From NCBI GenBank assembly GCA_964541695.1, contig CAZIRB010000033.1, positions 1 through 20,180 on the forward strand: DNA of 20,180 nt, given 5' to 3'. The translations under genes were made by a program, and so were the position numbers. Numbering within the stretch: position 1 is the first letter of the stretch; each line of letters starts with the position of its first letter. The notes under the pieces were generated by a model. It had not been told where the DNA came from. It worked only from the letters and a program-made list of their open reading frames with translations, and ran no database searches. Source of the DNA: CAZKGE01 sp964541695 (GTDB lineage: Bacteria > Bacillota > Clostridia > Christensenellales > CAG-138). Of this stretch, positions 1 to 10,894 are shown piece by piece.

Positions 1-18
1 GCGGCCCCCTGCACCCCT

Positions 19-43
19 GCTTCTTTTCTTAAAGAAAAGAAGC
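19..43. repeat. Hairpin repeat family B, copy 1
   Basis: This is a perfect palindrome with two 12-nt arms (GCTTCTTTTCTT and its complement) around a single central A. The tail AAAAGATAGG follows on the plus strand. Arm sequence and tail match the hairpins at 16712-16741, 16823-16854 and 16953-16980. The run is AT-rich in an otherwise GC-rich sequence. The function is unknown; it could act as a two-way terminator or be a mobile palindromic unit. Confidence 0.75.
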
Positions 44-87
44 AAAAGATAGGAGAGGTATTCGGAAGCGTACGCTTCGTCGGGTTT

Positions 88-136
88 CCAAAGGGGATCT
101 GCCCCTTTGGTGGGGTGCAAGGGCAAAGCCCCTGCA
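88..136 (+). repeat. Double-hairpin repeat family A, copy 1
   Basis: Two consecutive hairpins are seen. The first is CCAAAGGGG-atctg-CCCCTTTGG (88-110). The second is built on TGCA-a-GGGC-aaa-GCCC-c-TGCA (116-136). The same order (CCAAAGGG palindrome, short G-rich spacer, GGGC/GCCC hairpin) recurs at 4318-4363 in this orientation and, inverted, at 4234-4281, 11989-12036 and 16216-16260. No reading frame is associated with it. Confidence 0.75.
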
Positions 137-197
137 AAAAGATGCGGGTGCTTGAGGACGGAGTCCTCATCGTACTCCCGTTCCCCGTCTCCCGACC

Positions 198-2984
198 TCA
201 ATAATCGCCGTTGAGCACGTCCTCCTTGAGCATGGCGCGCGCGATGTCGTACTTCATCTGGCTCCACTCGATGCCGAGCGGCAAATTGACCTCGAGCACG
301 ACGCAGATCAGCCGCGCGTCCTCGTCGGAGACCGGCGTGCCGTCCTTCTTGTACTTATCGCGCCAGCAGACGAACCACGCCAGCTCGCGCGTCTTATCGT
401 TCGTAATCTCGGCGGTGCCCGTCTTGCCCGCGAACGTGTATCCAAGGTCGAATATCGCCTTTGTGATAAAGCTCTTGTTCATTGAGCGCGCCGTGCCGGA
501 GATACAGACCTCGCGCAGCGCGGGCAGCACCGTGTCGACGGTCGACTGCTGCAGCAGGTGCTTCCACACCTTCGGCTCGCGCTGCTCGACGAGCGTATAG
601 TCCGTGCCGGACGCGTGCCAGATCGAGTCGACCACGTACGGCTGCATCACGACGCCGTCGTTGGCGTAGGCGGACACGAAGCTCGCCATCTGCAGCGGCG
701 AAACGAGGATCTGGCCCTGGCCGTAGCCCGTCACGGCGAGGTCATAGTCGTTCTGGCGTTTCGTGATGTCGTAGATCTGCGGCGTGCTCGTCTCGAGGCG
801 CTTGTCGATGCCGGTCTCCTCGTCGATGATGCCCTCCTGCACCTCGAGATTGATCGGTTCCTCCCAGCCGAGCTTCTGCAGGTAAGCCTTGAACTTCGTC
901 CAGCCCATGCGCATCGCGCCGTAGGCAAAGAACAGGTTGTCCGAGTCGATGATCGAGTTGATCATGTTCATCGGCGTATGCCGGCCCGTGTTCTCCGTAC
1001 GCCGGAGCGGCCTGTCGTTGCTCTGCTCCTTCCAGGAGCCCGTGTCCGTACGCTCCGGCATGGAGTTCATGAACGCGTCGGAGGGGAACCACGCGTCGCC
1101 GTCGATGTGCGCCTGCTCGCTGCCGGGGAACACGTCCGTCGACGACATCGTGTTCGTCTCGAGCAGCGCGGCCGAGGTCATGGCCTTAAACACCGAGCCC
1201 GGCGTATACAGACCCTGCGTGCAGCGGTTGTACAGCGGGATCGTGGGGTCGTCCTTGAGCGCCTGCCATTCCTCCGCCGGCATGCCTCGGGCCAGGTAGT
1301 TGAGGTCGAACCCCGGGAAGCTTACCATGGCCTGTATCGCGCCGGTCTTAGGGTTGAGCACGACGACCGCGCCGTGGATGGTGGTGTCGTAGATTGTCGT
1401 GTCGATCACGTCCTCGAGCCGCTCCTGCAGTTCCGGCTTGATCGTTAGATGCAGGTCCTTGCCGTCGACCGCGTCGGTCTTGTAGAGCATGCCCTTCGAC
1501 CCGCCGTTCGGGTCCTGGATATACGTAAACCGCCCGTTCGTACCGAGGAGCGTGTCCTCATAGACGTACTCGAGGCCGTAGTTGCCCACCCACGAGTCGC
1601 CGTTGTAGCGCGTGTCGCCGATGCGCTCGTAGTAGAGCTTCTTCTCCTTGGTGATGATGCCGGCGTAGCCGACGATGTGGCACAGCGACGAGCCGAACGG
1701 GTAGTACCGCTGCGTGCCGTAGTTGGCCGTGTCGATCGCAAGGCCTTTCACGTCGAGTATCGTCGCCTGCAGGTCCAGGCTCATCTCGTCCGGAAAGAAC
1801 GTCTTGAGCTTGGAGAAGTTGTTCACCTGGCGGTTGAGCGCCTTGACGATATCCTCCTCCGTCAGCTCGAGCTCCGAAATCGCCGCGACCTTCTTGGCAA
1901 ACTCGGCATAGATCTGCTCCGTGGTCGGCATCTCGGTCGCGCCCGCGTCCTTGGCCTCCGCCTCGGCCGCCTCGACGACCGTCGACGGCACGGCGAACAC
2001 CGTGATGATGTTCACGTTTTGCGCGTACGCCTCGTTCTGGCACAAAATCTCGCCGCGGTTGGCCTGCAGGATACCGACGCGCACGTTGTCGCCCCAGTCC
2101 ATCATCGGGAATATCAGCTTCGGCGACCACGCGATCGTCCAGCGGTGCTCGATGCGGTTGGCCGTCATCTCGAACGAGTACGTCAGGTCCCCGCCGCGGC
2201 CGGAATGGTATGTTAAATCGTATGTGATGCTGCCCAGTATCTCGCCGTCGACGACGTCCGTGACGGTGTAGTCGATGCCGGTGAGCTGCAATTCGTCGAA
2301 CACGCTCTTGTATTTTTCGACGAAGTCCTCGCGGCTGATCACCTCCGGAATGATCAGATTGCCCTGCTCGTCGTACTGCGGCGTGGGCGTGGGCGTCGGC
2401 GACGGCGTCGGGGTCGGCGTGGGCTTGGGCGTCGGCGTGACCTCATCCCCGGCGGGCGTTTCCTCCGCCCCTTCGCCCGCGGGCGTCGGCGTCGCGCCGT
2501 TCTCGAGCGTCGGGCTCGCCGCGTCCTCGTCGGACAGGTTCCGGCTCGCGTCGTCCGACGCGCTCGGGTTCTCGTCGTCGTCGGGGCTTGCGATCACCGG
2601 CACCGGCGTCGGCGTCACGAGCGCGCCGGCCTGGTCCGTCGTCAGCTCCGGCAGCGGCGTGTCCGTCGCGTTCTCGTCGTATTCGGCGTACTCGTCCTCG
2701 GGCGTGGCGGACGGCGCTTCGGGCGGCGCCTCGGTCGGCGCTTCGGTCGCTTCGGCGGCCTTTTCCGCCGCCTTGAGCGCGCGCTTCTCCGAGCGCGTCA
2801 GCTTGACCTCGGGCACCTTGATGCTTTCGGCCAGCATGTCGTACGCTTCGTCGTACTCGCCGGCGATGATGTTGTCCAGGAACCGAATGCAGTAGTCGCT
2901 GCCCTTCGTGATCACGGAACAGCCGGACAGAACGAGCGGCAGCACCATGGAGAGCGACAGGATAACCGCGATGAACCGTTTCAA
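198..2984 (-). CDS. Class B penicillin-binding protein (MecA/PbpC-like transpeptidase), lipoprotein form
   Basis: This is a peptidoglycan D,D-transpeptidase acting outside the membrane, 928 residues. It opens with a lipoprotein signal peptide ending in the lipobox LSGC (Cys22). An NTF2-like MecA N-terminal domain is split into about residues 27-60 and 205-297 by a Glu/Ala/Pro/Thr-rich insert. The dimerisation domain follows (RGEIL near 310), then the transpeptidase domain with all three active-site motifs: SVFK (Ser597, Lys600), SDN (681-683) and KTG (854-856). The start is TTG, chosen because AAGGAAGG lies 9 nt upstream and the signal peptide follows at once. The layout resembles B. subtilis PbpC and staphylococcal PBP2a (subclass B1), which often bind beta-lactams weakly; whether this one does is inference. 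The family is certain, the exact orthologue is not. Confidence 0.93.
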   Translation of the reverse strand: MKRFIAVILSLSMVLPLVLSGCSVITKGSDYCIRFLDNIIAGEYDEAYDMLAESIKVPEVKLTRSEKRALKAAEKAAEATEAPTEAPPEAPSATPEDEYAEYDENATDTPLPELTTDQAGALVTPTPVPVIASPDDDENPSASDDASRNLSDEDAASPTLENGATPTPAGEGAEETPAGDEVTPTPKPTPTPTPSPTPTPTPQYDEQGNLIIPEVISREDFVEKYKSVFDELQLTGIDYTVTDVVDGEILGSITYDLTYHSGRGGDLTYSFEMTANRIEHRWTIAWSPKLIFPMMDWGDNVRVGILQANRGEILCQNEAYAQNVNIITVFAVPSTVVEAAEAEAKDAGATEMPTTEQIYAEFAKKVAAISELELTEEDIVKALNRQVNNFSKLKTFFPDEMSLDLQATILDVKGLAIDTANYGTQRYYPFGSSLCHIVGYAGIITKEKKLYYERIGDTRYNGDSWVGNYGLEYVYEDTLLGTNGRFTYIQDPNGGSKGMLYKTDAVDGKDLHLTIKPELQERLEDVIDTTIYDTTIHGAVVVLNPKTGAIQAMVSFPGFDLNYLARGMPAEEWQALKDDPTIPLYNRCTQGLYTPGSVFKAMTSAALLETNTMSSTDVFPGSEQAHIDGDAWFPSDAFMNSMPERTDTGSWKEQSNDRPLRRTENTGRHTPMNMINSIIDSDNLFFAYGAMRMGWTKFKAYLQKLGWEEPINLEVQEGIIDEETGIDKRLETSTPQIYDITKRQNDYDLAVTGYGQGQILVSPLQMASFVSAYANDGVVMQPYVVDSIWHASGTDYTLVEQREPKVWKHLLQQSTVDTVLPALREVCISGTARSMNKSFITKAIFDLGYTFAGKTGTAEITNDKTRELAWFVCWRDKYKKDGTPVSDEDARLICVVLEVNLPLGIEWSQMKYDIARAMLKEDVLNGDY
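2379..2438 (-). repeat. Thr-Pro repeat tract inside the PBP gene
   Basis: This GC-rich tract of repeated TCGGCG/TGGGCG-type units encodes alternating Thr-Pro residues (about residues 183-202), the end of a roughly 140-residue low-complexity linker. Similar Thr/Pro-rich linkers occur in the M23 protein at 15404-16135. Such tracts often vary in length between strains. Confidence 0.8.
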
Positions 2985-3057
2985 GCGTTCGACCCTTCCT
3001 TTGCCAATCGGGAGTGCGCCGCGGGAATTTACCGCGCGGCATATTGAAAATCAGCTT

Positions 3058-3066
3058 ATTATAACA
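3058..3066 (-). promoter_or_regulatory. Extended -10 promoter for the PBP gene
   Basis: On the minus strand the sequence reads TGTTATAAT, an extended -10 element (TGn plus a perfect TATAAT), 74 nt ahead of the TTG start. The -35 position is weak, as is usual for extended -10 promoters. The same TGnTATAAT form precedes moxR and argS. Confidence 0.5.
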
Positions 3067-3141
3067 GGTAAATATGGCACTGCGGGGACATCGGCAAAAA
3101 ATTTAAAATCCTGCCATATTCCGTTTTCAAACGGGCTATAT

Positions 3142-3708
3142 ATGAGTATGGCTGTCATTTGGAGCATCATGCTGATCGTAGGCGCGGTCCTGATGGTCGC
3201 GACGCAGGGCGGCGCCGCCGCGACGGACGCGCTGCTTTCCGGCGCGCGGAGCGCCGTGACGCTCGCGTTTGAGCTGGCCGGCGCGTACCTGCTGTTTCTC
3301 GGCATCGTCGGCATCGTCAAGCGCGTGGGGCTGATGGACGCGCTTTCGCGCAGGCTCGCGTTCGTTACGCGCGCCTTGTTTCCGCGGGCGGGCGGGGCCG
3401 CGGCATCGATTACGCTCGCGATCGCCGCAAACATGCTCGGGCTCGGCAACGCCGCCACGCCGTTCGGGCTCTCCGCCATGCAGGAGCTCGAGAAGCTCAA
3501 CCCGCACCCCGGCACCGCCACCGACGAGATGTGCACGCTCCTCTGCGTCAACGCGTCGTGCATACAGCTCGTGCCCACGAGCCTGATCGCGCTGCGCCAG
3601 GCCGCCGGCAGTGTCTCCGCCGCAAACATCGTGCTGCCGTGCCTCGCCGCGTCCGTCGCCGCCGCCGTCACCGCCATAGCCCTATGCAAAGTCCTGTCGA
3701 AGCGATAA
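3142..3708 (+). CDS. spmA: Spore maturation protein A (SpmA)
   Basis: This is an integral membrane protein of 188 residues, close to the B. subtilis family size. SpmA and SpmB are needed for proper spore core dehydration and heat resistance. The family signature, an Asn-Met-Leu-Gly-Leu-Gly-Asn-Ala-Ala-Thr-Pro run followed by GLSAMQELEKLN, is at about residues 97-120, and the conserved VNASCIQLVPTSLIALR is at about 136-152. The rest is hydrophobic membrane segments. The frame is open further upstream, but that stretch is not membrane-like or family-like and crosses the divergent promoter, so the start is placed at the ATG of 3142 (a second ATG is at 3148). The ribosome binding site is weak. 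The 3' end overlaps spmB by 25 nt, which implies coupled translation. Confidence 0.92.
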   Translation: MSMAVIWSIMLIVGAVLMVATQGGAAATDALLSGARSAVTLAFELAGAYLLFLGIVGIVKRVGLMDALSRRLAFVTRALFPRAGGAAASITLAIAANMLGLGNAATPFGLSAMQELEKLNPHPGTATDEMCTLLCVNASCIQLVPTSLIALRQAAGSVSAANIVLPCLAASVAAAVTAIALCKVLSKR

Positions 3709-4217
3709 GCAGCGCCATCATACCGGCGCTGTTCGTACTCGTGCTCGTCTACGGGCTGTATAAGCGCGTCGACGTGTACGACGCGTTCGTGACCGGCGCC
3801 GCCGAGGGGCTGCCCGTGCTCGTGCGCATACTCCCGTACCTGGCCGGTATGCTCATGGCCATCCGCGTGCTTCAGGGCAGCGGCGCGCTCGACTTTATCA
3901 CGCGCCTGTTCACGCCCGCCTGCTCCGCCGTAGGCTTCGACGCGCGCCTGCTGCCGTTTGTGCTGATCCGGCCGCTGTCCGGCAGCGGCGCGCTCGCCGT
4001 GCTCAGCTCGCTCTTCGACACCTACGGCGTCGATACGCTCGTGTGCTATACCGCCAGCATCCTCATGGGCTCCACCGAGACGATCTTCTACGAGATCGCC
4101 CTGTACTTCGGCTCCGTCAACATCAAAAAAACGCGCTATACCATCCCCGTGGCGCTGATTGCGAACCTCGTCGGCATCGCCGTCGGCGTGCTCGTGGCAA
4201 AGCTGACGTATCGGTAA
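3684..4217 (+). CDS. spmB: Spore maturation protein B (SpmB)
   Basis: This membrane protein has 177 residues, against 178 in B. subtilis. It is the partner of SpmA in spore core dehydration. Family-typical stretches are VLVYGLYKRVDVYDAFVTGA (about 17-36), ILPYLAGMLMAIRVLQGSGALD, the LIRPLSGSGALAVL segment, and the GSTETIFYEIALYFGSVNIKK segment near 128-148. The start is an ATG inside the end of spmA, so the genes overlap and must be co-expressed. The frame is open further upstream, but that part is an Arg/His-rich shadow of spmA and is excluded. No dacB neighbour, which precedes spmA in Bacillus, is seen; the upstream gene is instead a divergent penicillin-binding protein. Confidence 0.93.
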   Translation: MQSPVEAISSAIIPALFVLVLVYGLYKRVDVYDAFVTGAAEGLPVLVRILPYLAGMLMAIRVLQGSGALDFITRLFTPACSAVGFDARLLPFVLIRPLSGSGALAVLSSLFDTYGVDTLVCYTASILMGSTETIFYEIALYFGSVNIKKTRYTIPVALIANLVGIAVGVLVAKLTYR

Positions 4218-4233
4218 GGGGTACGGGGATACG

Positions 4234-4281
4234 TTGGAGGCTCCGCCTCCAAACCTCCGCCAAAGGGACAAGTCCCCTTGG
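4234..4281 (-). repeat. Double-hairpin repeat family A, copy 2a (inverted)
   Basis: The first hairpin is TTGGAGGC-tcc-GCCTCCAA (4234-4252). The second is CCAAAGGG-acaagt-CCCCTTGG (4260-4281), with one A-C mismatch. Read on the minus strand it has the same hairpin order as copy 1. It lies between the convergent ends of spmB and the DUF554 gene and may also serve as their terminator. Confidence 0.7.
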
Positions 4282-4317
4282 AATTCCGCCGGTGGGCTGT
4301 ACTAACAACGGGGGTTA

Positions 4318-4363
4318 CCAATGGGCCGCCGGCCCTTTGGGGGGTGGGTCGCGGGCAGCGCCC
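4318..4363 (+). repeat. Double-hairpin repeat family A, copy 2b
   Basis: The palindrome CCAATGGGCC-gcc-GGCCCTTTGG (4318-4340, one T-T mismatch) is followed by a GGGGTGGG spacer and the hairpin GGGC-agc-GCCC (4353-4363). It has the same orientation as copy 1 and is opposed to copy 2a, giving a head-to-head pair in one convergent intergenic region. Confidence 0.65.
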
Positions 4364-4384
4364 CCGACGCTCCTCCCGTTCCCC

Positions 4385-5068
4385 CTACATCACCAGGCAC
4401 AGCGCCATCGGCAAAAACACGCCGATGATGTAGTTCATGACCTTGATCTTGGTAACGCCCATCATGTTCAGGCCGATGGCGATGATGAGCAGCGAGCCGA
4501 CGCAGGTCATCTCGGCGACGGCGGCGTCGGACAGAAACGGCTGAATCACCTGCGCGAGCAGCGTGATGGCGCCCTGGTAGAGCAGCACGGGCACGGCGGA
4601 GAGGATGACGCCGGGGCCGAGGGCGGCGCCGAACATCACGCTCGACACGCCGTCGAGCAGGCTTTTAGCAAAGAGCACCTCATGGTCGCCGGTGAGGCCG
4701 CTGTTGAGCGAGCCGACGACGGCCATCGCGCCGACGCAGAACAGGAGCGTCGTGGTCACGAACGCCTCGCCGAACGTCGAGTTTTCCGCGCCGTTTTTGA
4801 CGAACAGCTTCTCGAGCTTATGCGCGAAATTCGTAAACCGCGCGTCGAGGTCGATCGCGGAGCCGATGATGCCGCCGATCACGATCGAGAGGGTCGCAAT
4901 CAGCACGTTCTGCCCCTTGAGCGCACCTGAGATGCCGATATAGAGCACGACGAGCGCGACGCCCTTCATGACGGTGTCGCCGATGCGCTCGTTCAGTCCT
5001 TTTTTGAGCAGCAGGCCGATCAGCCCGCCGGCCGCGATGGCCGCGGCGTTAACGATAGTCCCCAGCAT
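4385..5068 (-). CDS. DUF554 family membrane protein
   Basis: This is a 227-residue integral membrane protein of the DUF554 family (B. subtilis YdfK type); the biochemical role is unknown. Recognisable features are the N-terminal MLGTIVNAAAIAAGGLIGLL, the early soluble stretch LDARFTNFAHKLEKLF near 73-88, the Gly-rich hydrophobic helices, and the C-terminal GLNMMGVTKIKVMNYIIGVF segment. About six to seven membrane segments are expected. The ATG has AGAAGG about 7 nt upstream. It begins 22 nt after the ileS stop on the same strand and has no visible promoter of its own, so it is probably read through from ileS and thus sits under the isoleucine T-box. That link may be only positional. Confidence 0.85.
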   Translation of the reverse strand: MLGTIVNAAAIAAGGLIGLLLKKGLNERIGDTVMKGVALVVLYIGISGALKGQNVLIATLSIVIGGIIGSAIDLDARFTNFAHKLEKLFVKNGAENSTFGEAFVTTTLLFCVGAMAVVGSLNSGLTGDHEVLFAKSLLDGVSSVMFGAALGPGVILSAVPVLLYQGAITLLAQVIQPFLSDAAVAEMTCVGSLLIIAIGLNMMGVTKIKVMNYIIGVFLPMALCLVM

Positions 5069-5090
5069 ATGTCCTTCTCTTTTCCTGTTC

Positions 5091-8213
<3,123 letters not shown>

Positions 8214-8234
8214 GCGCACGTTTCCTCCAGCCAA

Positions 8235-8275
8235 ATAAAAAATCGCCGTCCGTCCTCACAATGGGACGAACGGCG
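8235..8275 (-). terminator. T-box intrinsic terminator
   Basis: The minus strand reads GCCGTTCGTCC-cattgtga-GGACGGACGGC, an 11-bp stem with one G-U pair, followed by ATTTTTT. The 5' arm abuts the T-box core, so antiterminator and terminator exclude each other. Confidence 0.92.
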
Positions 8276-8531
8276 CCGCGGTACCACCCAAATTGGCGGG
8301 AATTTCCCGCCCAACTCAACCCCTTAACGCGGGAAACGGCCCCGCCTACTGGAGCCGGCCGGAAACCTCGTCAGGGCTTTTTTGTTCGCCCTCCTCAAGG
8401 AAACCCGCCGTCCGTTCGGCGCGGCGCTCACGGGGGATATCCGCCGGCATGCCCGTGCCGCCTTACACCGTACGCGGCTCGCTCAACGGGCGCCTGTTGG
8501 CGGCGGACCTGTCCCGGTCGACGCTTTCAAC
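8236..8531 (-). promoter_or_regulatory. Isoleucine T-box riboswitch (ileS leader)
   Basis: On the minus strand the T-box core TGGGTGGTACCGCG lies at 8290-8277. Its U after UGG fits a tRNA with an A discriminator base, as in tRNA-Ile. Upstream, a predicted stem I contains an internal loop flanked by CGGG/CCCG and TCCGCC/GGCGGA whose 3' strand carries ATC (8438-8436), the Ile specifier codon. Downstream is an intrinsic terminator that overlaps the antiterminator. Uncharged tRNA-Ile should stabilise the antiterminator and allow ileS transcription. The leader is about 300 nt, normal for T-boxes. Confidence 0.93.
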
Positions 8532-8537
8532 CAAATT

Positions 8538-8566
8538 ATTATAGCCGCTCCGCGTTCTTTTGTAAA
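8538..8566 (-). promoter_or_regulatory. Promoter of ileS/T-box leader
   Basis: On the minus strand there is TTTACA (8566-8561), a spacer of exactly 17 nt, and TATAAT (8543-8538): a near-consensus housekeeping promoter. The upstream gene's TAA stop codon (8541-8539) lies inside the -10 box, and the -35 falls within its last codons. Confidence 0.85.
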
Positions 8567-9795
8567 GGGGTTCCCATATCGGGCTGCTTTGCCGCGTCCT
8601 TTCGGCTCTTTTTGACGGCTTCGAGCAAAGTTTTCGCGCGCTTAACGTCCGCGCGCGCAATCTCGTGCGCGCTGTAGCGCGCCAAGAGGTACAGCTCGCG
8701 GAGCCGCTCCGCGGGCGCCGCGTCGAAATACGCCGCGGCGGCGCCGACCGCGTCGAGGCTCGTCGCCGACGGCGGAAGTCTGCCGCCCGCGTCCTCGACG
8801 AGCAGCAGGAATTTCCGGTAGACGCGGCGCACGGCGTCGCGCGGCGTGCGCGCGTAGAACGGCGCGCGTTTCTTGGCCGCCGATGGGCCGTCCAGCCGCG
8901 TACGCGTCTCGTTTGCGGAAAAGCTTGCGGCCGCCACGCGAGTCCCGAGCAGCTTTCGAAACAGCAGGTACGCAATGAACAGCGCGGCGAGCGCACCGAG
9001 CGCGATCAGGATCTGCGCCACGAGCGGGGATTCGCCGCGCTCCGGCAGCAGCTCCCCGGCGTCCGGAATCTCGGGCAGGACCATCGGCCCGCTGTCGCCG
9101 CCGTCGCCGGACGGCGCAAACAAAAAGCGCAGCGCCTTCCCAAACGCCCACGCCACGCCGTATACCGCGTAGGCCAGCCCCATCAGAATCGGCGCGACCA
9201 GCGTGCGGTACAGAAAGCCCAACGCGTCCCCGAGCGCGCCGAGCGCGCCCGCGCCGGTCAGAAGGACCGCAAGAAGCACCGCGCCAAGCGGCGCCGCGAC
9301 CCCGAGCAGGAACGCGCGCGGGCTATGGCGCGCGGCCTCGTCGTGGCGCAGGAGACGAAGGAGCAGCACGCCGGCGATGACGTAGATCACGGCGTACGGC
9401 AGCGCGTTTTTTGCGGCGGTACCTGCCGGCGCGAACACGACCGCGGACAGCGTCGCGAGCGCGAGGACCGCCGCGGCGGGCTTGAACACGCCCACGAACG
9501 AATCGTACCCCACGCCGAACCGGCCGGTTGCGGCCGCAAAGAGCACGTAGGCGCAGGGCGGGACGAGCACGAACGCGTCCGCCCACGAATGAATCCATAG
9601 GAAAACGAGCAGCACCGGCAGCAGCGGCAGCAGGCGGACGGCGGGCTTTTGAGGGGCCAACGCCGCGCCGGCCGAACCGCAGACGGCCAATATCAGCGCG
9701 GGGAGCGCAAACGGCAGCGTGGGCGCAAAAAAGCCCGCCGCGGCGAACCACAGCGCCATGTCGCAGAGGAGCTTGAGCACAATCGCGGCGTCCAT
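8539..9795 (-). CDS. Membrane protein with C-terminal DUF4129 domain
   Basis: This protein has 418 residues. The first ~285 are mostly membrane segments in several hydrophobic blocks (about 7-45, 52-90, 105-150, 160-185, 195-228, 258-280). A cytosolic or surface domain at about 314-395 then matches the DUF4129 pattern (TPRDAVRRVYRKFLLLVEDA, PPSATSLDAV, LRELYLLARYSAHE). DUF4129 usually ends transglutaminase-like proteins or sits beside them in MoxR-DUF58 clusters. Here no transglutaminase Cys-His-Asp domain is visible. The ATG begins 4 nt after the DUF58 stop. It is the last gene of the moxR operon and likely belongs to the envelope complex handled by that AAA ATPase. The biochemical role is unknown. 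Confidence 0.75.
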   Translation of the reverse strand: MDAAIVLKLLCDMALWFAAAGFFAPTLPFALPALILAVCGSAGAALAPQKPAVRLLPLLPVLLVFLWIHSWADAFVLVPPCAYVLFAAATGRFGVGYDSFVGVFKPAAAVLALATLSAVVFAPAGTAAKNALPYAVIYVIAGVLLLRLLRHDEAARHSPRAFLLGVAAPLGAVLLAVLLTGAGALGALGDALGFLYRTLVAPILMGLAYAVYGVAWAFGKALRFLFAPSGDGGDSGPMVLPEIPDAGELLPERGESPLVAQILIALGALAALFIAYLLFRKLLGTRVAAASFSANETRTRLDGPSAAKKRAPFYARTPRDAVRRVYRKFLLLVEDAGGRLPPSATSLDAVGAAAAYFDAAPAERLRELYLLARYSAHEIARADVKRAKTLLEAVKKSRKDAAKQPDMGTPLQKNAERL

Positions 9796-9799
9796 GCCC

Positions 9800-10894
9800 T
9801 CAGCCCTCCCCGTTCCCCGCCGAGGCGGCGGTTAAGATCAAAAGCGGCCCGCCGACGAGCGCGGAAAGGCGCTTTGCCGCGGCGATCGTGTCCGCGTCCT
9901 CGTCGGGCGTGATCAGGATGTGGCTGCGGCCGTGCTCCGCCATGCGCAGCGCGCGCTCGAGCGTGCGCTCGAACTTCTCCGCGGGATCCAGCGTCGCGCG
10001 GCCCAAGCCCTCGAGGATCGCGTACAAATGCGCCTGTCCCAGCCCCTCCGTCACGCTTGACCAGAGTCCGAGCGCGCCCGCGGCCATGGCGTTGGTCAGA
10101 AAGCCGTACTGGACGCGCCGCTTCTCGAGCGTCTCGCAGACCGTGCGCGCCAGCGAAAAGCAGCGCTCGACCCGCTCCGCGCGCTCCGGGCCCGCGCACG
10201 ACACGTTTAAAAGCACCGTCAGCGTCGGCTCGAGCGTATGGTCGTACTCGCGCACGACAAGGCTGCCTTTGGCAAGGCTCTTGGTCCACGCGATCTGCTT
10301 CTGCGGCTCGCGGCCCGTATAGTCCCGAAAGCCGAGCGTTAGCACCGGGTCCTCCATGATGAAGCGGCGCACGGAGACGTCGCCCAAAAACCCCCCGAGC
10401 GCGGACAGCTCCGGCGCTGTTTCCGCGCGCGCGGGCAGCACGACGATCTCCGAAAACGCCGGGTACGACGCGCTCGTTTCGGAAAGCCCCAGAAAATCGC
10501 CGCCCGTCAGCGTCGCGCCGCGCAGAAAATACCGTCCGCGCGCGGGCAGCGACGCCGTGACGCGGCGCACGAGCTTCTGCCGCGGCCACAGCGACACCGT
10601 GCTGGTTAAATATGTCTGCGCCCGCGCCGAGTCGAACGCGTTCTGCTGCGTATACCGCGCGGCCGACTCCGGAGAAAGCCGGATCTCGGGCGGCAGGTTC
10701 TCCTGCACGCGCAGAAACGGCACCGGCAGGAGCGACCCGTTCTCGATCGCCGACTCGATCAAAAACGGCTCGTTCTGGTCGACGGAGCGGCTCAGCGCGC
10801 GCACATCGTAGTTTAATCGCGAGAGCGGGTCGTAGACCGAGGCCCATTCGAGCGCGCCGACCACGATCAGCAGCACGACAAAAAACGCGAGCAT
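9800..10894 (-). CDS. DUF58 domain protein
   Basis: This 364-residue protein has one N-terminal membrane helix (about 2-20) and a large domain ending in the DUF58 core. The core is seen at about 182-218: FRDYTGREPQKQIAWTKSLA followed by KGSLVVREYD, matching the family's Arg-x-Tyr...Asp-Trp...Ala...Val-Arg-Glu pattern with several changes (IAW instead of IDW). DUF58 proteins resemble von Willebrand A domains. The first metal-site strand reads VLLNVSC (228-234), lacking the usual Asp-x-Ser-x-Ser, so metal binding is doubtful. The ATG overlaps the moxR stop in TAATG, implying translational coupling. DUF58 and MoxR proteins act together, often on envelope or stress functions; the substrate is unknown here. 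Confidence 0.88.
   Translation of the reverse strand: MLAFFVVLLIVVGALEWASVYDPLSRLNYDVRALSRSVDQNEPFLIESAIENGSLLPVPFLRVQENLPPEIRLSPESAARYTQQNAFDSARAQTYLTSTVSLWPRQKLVRRVTASLPARGRYFLRGATLTGGDFLGLSETSASYPAFSEIVVLPARAETAPELSALGGFLGDVSVRRFIMEDPVLTLGFRDYTGREPQKQIAWTKSLAKGSLVVREYDHTLEPTLTVLLNVSCAGPERAERVERCFSLARTVCETLEKRRVQYGFLTNAMAAGALGLWSSVTEGLGQAHLYAILEGLGRATLDPAEKFERTLERALRMAEHGRSHILITPDEDADTIAAAKRLSALVGGPLLILTAASAGNGEG

Larger units (their letters stand above)
1..197. other. Intergenic region downstream of the PBP gene, repeat-rich
   Basis: No gene is visible here. The stretch lies beyond the stop of the minus-strand penicillin-binding protein gene. It holds one copy each of two dispersed hairpin repeats that recur elsewhere in the window (19-43 and 88-136). 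A further small perfect hairpin, TGAGGAC-gga-GTCCTCA, sits at 153-169; read on the minus strand it is the first strong hairpin after the PBP gene. The T-run that follows it on that strand is about 15 nt away, so a terminator role is possible but not clear. Confidence 0.6.

Noticed and set aside
558..1448. Long plus-strand frame of 296 codons opposite the PBP gene
   Set aside because: His/Arg/Val-rich translation typical of the antisense frame of GC-rich coding DNA; the opposite strand encodes a clear transpeptidase with all motifs.
2379..2801. Frameshift or assembly error in the PBP low-complexity region
   Set aside because: The frame stays open with consistent codon use and both flanks join one family; an insert is the simpler reading.
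2908..3141. Upstream extension of spmA by 78 codons
   Set aside because: It would cross the divergent PBP promoter and the PBP start; the added residues are not part of the SpmA family and have no ribosome binding site.
8214..8234. Earlier TTG start for ileS
   Set aside because: The GGAGGAAA ribosome binding site lies inside this extension and points to the ATG at 8213.
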